Source: Agrypnia vestita
Taxonomy: Eukaryota; Arthropoda; Insecta; Trichoptera; Phryganeidae
Length of the DNA: 64,000 nucleotides
Assembly (NCBI GenBank): GCA_016648135.1
Contig: JADDOH010001966.1
Span: 1-64,000, forward strand
Direction: 5' to 3'
A program made the translations under genes and the position numbers. The notes beneath the pieces are model-generated. The model was given only the letters and a program-made list of their open reading frames with translations, searched no databases and was not told the DNA's origin. The first letter of the stretch is position 1, and every line of letters starts with the position of its first letter. Positions 57,901-64,000 of the stretch are shown here, piece after piece.

Positions 57901-59673
57901 TAGGGATGGGTCGTCGACGTATTTACCGTCGACGAAACGAGACCGTCCACGTCCATCCATCGACGAGACGATCAACTAGTTGAATTCGTCAACTAGTTGA
58001 AGCGTCAACTTCGTTACGCGGACGTCGCGGACGTTTATCTAAACATCGGGACGATAGTCAACTGTCTACGGTTTGACGCGACGCTGCTCGACGGCACAAC
58101 CGTTGGTTATTTTTATTACGTTAATTTTTAAAATTTAAAGAAGTTCGAAGGAATATAGTTTCGGGGAAAGTAAAACCGCTACTTGTGCTTATATGTAAAA
58201 AGAAATATTTTATTATTTATTTGTTTACGCACATTATAGGCTTTTACATATTGTTTTATATACTTCTTTCTATATTTAATAAAGAAAGAAGTAGGTATAC
58301 ACAACAATATCAGGTGTAAGCAGTAAAATATAAATATAAACTACATATATAAGCAGTGAAAGTATCGGGTATAAGCATTAAAATATGAGTATAAAAATTA
58401 AAAATATAAAGTACAAAGCAATGTGTGTATAAAAAAATATATTAGATACACATTATTACATGTGTACAGGGTTATTTGTAAAACAATAATAACCTAGCAG
58501 GACTATATTCCTGCCTTGATTATGAGTATTATTTTTTGTAAAACGTTGGACTATCACTACACTAACTCAAATCGATTACGAAAAATTCATTCGTTTCAAT
58601 ACAAGTTAAATAAAATGATAATAACCTTTACATTTATTTATTATGTATAAATTTATAAATAAATACATAATTTAAAAATACTTTACATTTGAGATTTTAT
58701 CTAGAAATTTATTGAAGAATACATCTTTCAAAGTCAGACTTTCACTTTGTGGTGACATTATTAATAAATAAATATATCTGTATTATTTGTCAACTTTAGT
58801 TTAAGGCTCAATTTGAGAAAAGGAACATTGTTCCCGAAACATGTAAAAAACCAATAAAAAGTGGCGTAAACAAAATTATAATAGACTTATTTTTTTATCT
58901 ATAAAGTTGAAAATAGGGAATTTATAATAAAAATTATTTAAACCTAAATTCAAGATTATATTACATATACAATAATTAATGTTGGACTCCTGAATAAGGA
59001 CCATAGTTAGGTATAGAAAATTTTATTCCCTACAAGTTTGTTTATCATTTATATGTTAAAGTTGAAAAGTAAGGAAATAACACAATAATTAAATTTTAGC
59101 ATCCCTTTTCAGGTAGATATAAGAAGTCGAGATCGATCGAATAAAATATTGATTTTAGAAAATATCTAGCCGGCCTATTAATTAATAATAGTTCAATAAA
59201 AAATAAAATAATTAAACAGAATTGTTTTATTTTATACAGCGTAAAATTGTGAATTCACCGAATCGTCGCACGTGACATCACAAAAAATCAAGTAAAAAAT
59301 AATAGATAATAGCTTATTAAGCCTATCTCGCGCTACGCATGTATTCAAATTTCAAATCTCTAGTCATAGTTTGTGTACACAGATCTGCACTCTATGGTAG
59401 TGTACTTTAGAGTTGAAATGAAATTACCCGTCGACCGTCTATGACGTCTATGGCATCTACAAGTCGACAGCGAGAGATGAGAGAGAAATAAACGGAGACA
59501 TTTTGTCTTGCTCTCGCTCGTTGCTTTAATCTCGAATCGTCCACCGACCACGGCGTCCGCTGTCCACCGTCTACGAATTCAACTAGTCCATGCGATAAAC
59601 GTAAACGGTCGACGCGTCGATGCAACGTCAACGGTTGATTTCAACTAGTCCGTCCATTCAACGCCCATCCCTA
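57901..59673. mobile_element. hAT-like non-autonomous element, 1.77 kb
   Basis: Ends TAGGGATGGG and CCCATCCCTA, flanked by GTATTTGT and ATATTTAC (five of eight alike). Both ends carry many GTCGAC/GTCAAC and CAACTAGTTGA motifs over about 180 bases, like transposase-binding subterminal repeats. The AT-rich interior (58110-59400) has no transposase. Confidence 0.75.
58800..58860 (+). ncRNA. Decayed hammerhead ribozyme inside the hAT-like element
   Basis: GGAACATTGTTCC stem II, CGAAACATGTA; the CTGATGA position reads TTTGAGA. Confidence 0.4.
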
Positions 59674-59681
59674 ATATTTAC

Positions 59682-60330
59682 CTTACATAATTATATAAAG
59701 GGACCTTTAAAAAGTCTTATCTGTATTGTATATATGTATATTTTATCACATATTAAAAACTATGCCGATTTTTAATCAGGTAACGCTGTGTTACTCCACC
59801 GTCCCCAAAGTTTTTTTTTAGCACAGTCTTTTAAGAGTTAAGAATAGGCTGGATGTGGAGAGACAGTGATATGGGCCTATCAGCTTAATCTGTATAATAA
59901 TAATAATTATAATAATAATAAATAACAATATGGCCCGCTTTAACTCTATATCTAGAATGTTAAGGTCATACAACAAAATAGAAAATAACCTTAACATCCT
60001 CATTGAGGTATTTCATGACGGTTTTCAAGAATATAAGAGAACTATTACCAAACTTGCGAAATTAGCTGTTTAGTCTCTTTATTCAATCTCACTCTATACA
60101 CATCAATTTTTTATGTTCTTTCTTGTATATGTTTTAGCTTTTACCTTTATCTCTATGTTTGCTGTGTTCACATTCAAGTGATAAAAAGCATTTAAACTAA
60201 TTGTATGACCTGTATCATGTTATGTGTTTTTCATTGTTTGTGAACCATTCAAAAAATAAATAAAAAAATAAATAATATATCATTTTTCTGGGTTATTCGG
60301 CTGTGAGTCGGTTACCATCCTAGTCACCGT
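59682..60330. other. AT-rich DNA with retroposon tail
   Basis: (TAA)-rich at 59895-59925 and an A-rich (AAATA) tail at 60250-60275, suggesting old LINE ends. No motif. Confidence 0.4.
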
Positions 60331-60336
60331 TTCAAT

Positions 60337-60477
60337 ATGGTACGCCGTACAAAATTTCAATCTCGGTACATAATGAGCGGCGTGTCCACTAGCTCTTCCG
60401 AAGAGGATGATCGCGCACTTTTCCAGGGCTTCATAAATATTGTAACGTCATATTTGAAAAAGCGCATCTCTTTGTAA
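60337..60477 (+). CDS. Short ORF, 46 codons, unknown
   Basis: MVRRTKFQSRYIMSGVSTSS then SEEDDRALFQGFINIV and a Lys-rich end. The acidic Ser/Glu/Asp patch and balanced codons are unusual for this AT-rich area. It may be the N-terminus of a DNA-transposon protein. No family assigned. Confidence 0.25.
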   Translation: MVRRTKFQSRYIMSGVSTSSSEEDDRALFQGFINIVTSYLKKRISL

Positions 60478-60809
60478 CCTTGTCACATGATAGATGACCG
60501 TTTTAACACTGCTATTATGAGATACTTGTCAGCTTTTCTTTCGAACCAAGGGACGTGGCTGCCTATATTAAGTGCCCAACTTAAAAACCAAATTTTTAAA
60601 TTGTTGATTAAAATTTTAAACAAAATACTTTTTATCATATCTTCAATAATAATAAATAAAAAAAAAAAATATTTTCGATAAATATATTAACTTGTTCATT
60701 CCCATTGACATGATAAACATATTCTTGATAAATATTGGAATGTTCTGAGCGTAGTTAGGTATGCCCTTAAATAGAAAATGAAATATTTTGAAAAATATCG
60801 TTATCTGTA

Positions 60810-61192
60810 TCTATACTAATATTTAAAGACGTGTAGTTTGGGTGTAGGAGGTAATATCCAAAACTACTCATCCAATTTCAAAAATTCTTTCACCAATATT
60901 TAGAACAGATCTTCAGGATAGTCGCAGGCTATATATTATCCTATTAAAATAAAAGGGCTTTTCGTGGTTAACTATTTTACAACTAAAGCCGACGAAAAAT
61001 TGTTGAGTGATGCGTTTTTTACGAACGCCGCTTTAACGGTAAGAGATATTTAAATAATTATTATAAAGAAGTTGTAGAACTTAAAAAGATCTTTAAAAAA
61101 GTCCGCAAAGACATATATCTACATGTTCAGGTTAATACACAAATTGATAAAATATGACTAAAATCTAATGCGAAGCCGCGTGGGTAAGCTAA
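60810..61192 (+). mobile_element. Non-autonomous Helitron, 383 bp
   Basis: TCTATACTAATA start after A and GCCGCGTGGGTAAGCTAA end before T. Whole-length relative of 35194-35604. Confidence 0.88.
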
Positions 61193-61207
61193 TTATATAT
61201 AGCGATT

Positions 61208-61400
61208 TGTTACGACACGAAAATTCCATAAAATATTCCAGAAGAATCCTGCATTGTCGCGAAGGGATCAGAACGGTCTAGAATACTCCGGAACGTTCGC
61301 GATCTTGTATTATCGAGAAGAAATAGTAATGACAAGGAAGGTCGAGATGATTTGCGTATTTTTTGTGCTAAAGCAACACAGGTAAGCGGGTGACAACGGC
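61208..61400 (+). mobile_element. LTR U3-like fragment
   Basis: Starts TGTTACGACACGAAAATTCC, like the other LTR starts in the window. The 3' boundary is not visible. Confidence 0.45.
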
Positions 61401-61629
61401 CGCCTGTATAAATAAAATAAAAATATATTATACAATTTTTTTACAATGACTTTTTCAAAAACAGCAAAATAATTTTGTGGTGACATTATTTGTATGATTA
61501 ATAAAAATGAACTTTGTTTTAATCACTTTTGTATTGAAAAATAATGATATGAAAGTAATGTTTACAAAATAACACTTACTATACGATATCAATATTATTG
61601 TTATTGTGACAATGTTAGTGTAAATTATC

Positions 61630-62176
61630 TCTATAGCTCACCTATTAGAAGGCTCCATAGGTTAGGAAACGAGTATGGCTACCTATCGGATGTTTTTTCG
61701 GAAACACTAGCCGCCTACAAGAAAGCTCTTCTGGACGAATTCGGTCGTTTATAATTGGTTATTGATGTCATGTCTATCTCTTGTTTTTAGATTTTTGAAT
61801 TTTACATTTCATTTTATTTTACTGTCATTTTTATTGCTTCTTGGTTTTTAGATTTGATTTGTTTACAATTATTTCATTTTGTTGTAATTTTGTTGCTTCT
61901 TGAATTTCAGACATAATTATTTTAATTTGTTGTAGTTTTATTGATTGTTGACATTCATATTTGATTTGATAACTATTATTTCATTCGATGTAATTTTGTT
62001 ATACTTTATGTTAAGTAATGTTTTATTTTTCTTTATATATCACTTTATTAATTGTTTTTGATAGAATTTTACCTTATCTCCTTTTTTTATTATTACCTAT
62101 CAATCTAAACATGTTTATATATATTGTTTCTTTAATGGTACGTTGTACCGTGTATTCATTAAATAAATAAATTATA
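61630..62176 (+). pseudogene. LINE 3' end (C-terminus plus UTR)
   Basis: A frame ends RRLHRLGNEYGYLSDVFSET and AAYKKALLDEFGRL stop (61753). A T-rich 400-base UTR follows, closing with GTACGTTGTACC and (AAAT)n near 62170. The layout fits a retroposon; the protein family is not certain. Confidence 0.4.
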
Positions 62177-62609
62177 CATTATTTAAGTGACTAAATGATT
62201 TATTTAATATTTTTAACAACCTGACCTTAGGCGCCTTGATTTATAAAAGCTTTGTAAAATGTTTTATACGAAGCATGAAATTAGGGTGTTAATTATTCAA
62301 GGAAATTTCTATAATTCGAATGATTCTCAGAAAGAGGGGAATTACAAATGAGACACAGAAACAGGCACCAACAATGGTGCAATAATGGATATTGGATTTT
62401 AGTACATTTCCTTCCTGATATATTATTGACGAGTTGTGGTCGTTAGGGGGTAAATTTTTAAATTTACTTTTAATTTGTGTCCAAAATATGTGTACACACA
62501 TTATAAAGTGAAGAAAATTATACATTTTTAATATAATTTGTATAATTTAATCATGCTCATATTTCTATGGGTTTCGTTTTAGTATAAAAATATAATTGAA
62601 ACAATACAC
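62177..62609. other. AT-rich DNA
   Basis: Nothing recognised. Confidence 0.35.
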
Positions 62610-62613
62610 TTAA

Positions 62614-63160
62614 GAGGCCCCAGTGCACGAATTTCGTATTTGCTCTCGATTTGATAAATTTAACGTAAACTTATTAAATCATTTTGCAAAACCCATAGCT
62701 AAAAAGGTTTTTAATCAATTTTATTATGATAGATCCATTCACTCTTGAAGCATTTTCTTAAAAAAATATGAATAAATATATTGTAATAACATCAAAAAAA
62801 ATTATAACCCCGAAACACTATTTTAGTTTTCACGCAATAGAGTTATCTTTGGTACACTTAATCTATATTTTCAAATAAAGACCAAATATTTTATTTACAA
62901 ATTGATTTATACAGTTTGAAAAAGAAGTGGTGCTATTCAGACATTAATAGTTTTCGAAAAGTTGTTAAATATACCGTTTTATTAAAGACAAAAATTAAAC
63001 GTTCTGTTTCCTATATTGCAGTATCTATAAACCATTAAAATATCGATTGTTTTAATTAAATTTTACATGCTTACTAAGAAAATTTCACTACCGTTAATAT
63101 AAAAATACTCAAAAAATTTTACCTCATACTCAAGAATTAGAATTTATTAAATCTAGCCTC
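62614..63160. mobile_element. Possible TTAA-flanked MITE
   Basis: TTAA on both sides (62610-62613, 63161-63164) with ends GAGGC and GCCTC. Only five inverted bases, so weak. Confidence 0.3.
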
Positions 63161-63164
63161 TTAA

Positions 63165-63664
63165 GAGGGTGGTTGATACAATAATTGGCCGTTTTACATT
63201 TTTTCTTTTAATTAAATATTTTATTTCACTTTTGCGTGCTTAATTCTATTCTTTTTTAGTGAATCGGCTCCTTGAGCAATAAATTTTCATTGAAGTCATG
63301 TTGAATTTGGATTTGATCTGAAAAATCAGGTTATTATGTCAAGCATTCATTTTGAAAATACACTAATTGTTTAGATATCGATGTCGTGTGTGTCGAGTTA
63401 CTAGATACAATCTAATATAAAATTTTTCAAAATGTATGTATTTCATAAAAAAACTCAACAAATAAACCTCACTAATTCTATAATATTAACACAAGTTATT
63501 TAAGGAAATTCAATTCAATTCACTCTCCTTAAGAAACGATAATAAAATTTGCATACGAAATGATTCTATTTAACATCCACAACTCTTTACTACGTAGAAT
63601 TTAAGATATCAAAAATGGACATTTAAAAAGTTAAGCTCTTGAATTTGTTTTGTAAATGAAATGG
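63165..63664. other. AT-rich DNA
   Basis: Nothing recognised. Confidence 0.35.
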
Positions 63665-63672
63665 CTAATTAC

Positions 63673-63911
63673 CAGGGGTGTGCAGTGGGAACATCGCAGT
63701 ATGATTTTTACGTAACCAATGATTTGGAAAAAAAAACGGAATTCAACATATATTTCGTAATATTTTTATCACACAATTATAGTCATAGTATTCATATTTT
63801 GATATATCATAAAAATCTGTAGCATAAATATTTGATTTCTAATTTTTTTCCAAAATAAAAGTTTACGTTTACAAAAAAGTCATGTTTCAATGTTCCCACT
63901 GCACGCGCCTG
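63673..63911. mobile_element. hAT MITE, 239 bp, perfect 8-bp target duplication
   Basis: Ends CAGGGGTGTGCAGTGGGAAC and (inverted) CAGGCGCGTGCAGTGGGAAC, about 24 bp. CTAATTAC is repeated exactly on both sides (63665-63672, 63912-63919). No ORF. Confidence 0.95.
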
Positions 63912-64000
63912 CTAATTACAATAGCACGGCCAAAAGCTGTATAATTTGCCGTAGAAGATAAATCAAGGAACTGCAGGATTCATAAACAGCGTAATTCTGA

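Noticed and set aside
59360..59631. Arg/Ser-rich ORFs
   Set aside because: They fall in the subterminal GTCGAC repeats of the hAT-like element and overlap each other in two frames.
1..64000. Telomeric TTAGG arrays or rDNA as R1/TRAS target
   Set aside because: None seen; the element's 3' junction is outside the window.

Overview
This window is eukaryotic nuclear DNA, very probably from an insect. The evidence is an AT-rich background, an R1-clade LINE, three mariner copies, tRNA-derived SINEs, Helitrons, RTE-type LINE tails, Gypsy-like solo LTRs and Penelope remnants carrying hammerhead ribozymes. A moth or another holometabolous insect fits best, but that is inference. I found no unambiguous host gene. 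The window reads as an intergenic or intronic transposon graveyard with a few recent insertions. Three short host-exon candidates are flagged with low confidence.

Layout. 1-4150 (minus): R1-clade LINE with intact ORF1 and an ORF2 broken by one frameshift; its 3' end lies outside the window. 4.2-12.8 kb: relics (Helitron, SINE, RTE pieces, LTR, foldbacks). 12.9-15.1 kb: solo LTR, Penelope 3' end with a hammerhead ribozyme, second solo LTR. 17.3-22.5 kb: Helitron, mariner copy 1, two TA-flanked MITEs, Helitron, RTE tail, SINE. 24.0-24.5 kb: nested foldback MITE and a perfect-arm hairpin. 25.2-30 kb: LTR pieces, LINE tail with a (TTA)n end, hAT-like element, unknown coding relic. 31-36.5 kb: SINE, foldback, three Helitron ends, inverted hammerhead. 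37.4-40.7 kb: mariner copies 2 and 3. 40.7-45.3 kb: LINE relic, two more hammerheads, solo LTR with an ATAT target duplication. 46.4-52.1 kb: about 5.7 kb of comparatively GC-rich, non-coding, tandemly duplicated DNA that I cannot assign. 52.4-62.2 kb: LTR, RTE, SINE, LINE tails, a 1.8 kb hAT-like element, Helitron. 63.67-63.91 kb: hAT MITE with a perfect 8-bp target duplication.

How parts relate. The only functional logic visible is that of the transposons. The three mariners share ends, and each is disabled by a different lesion. The Helitrons share the TC / hairpin / CTRR signature. The ribozymes sit in Penelope-type 3' DNA. The most interesting non-coding signals are four hammerhead-like ribozymes with compensating stem I pairs, the 46-52 kb region, and the three-stem foldback at 24 kb.
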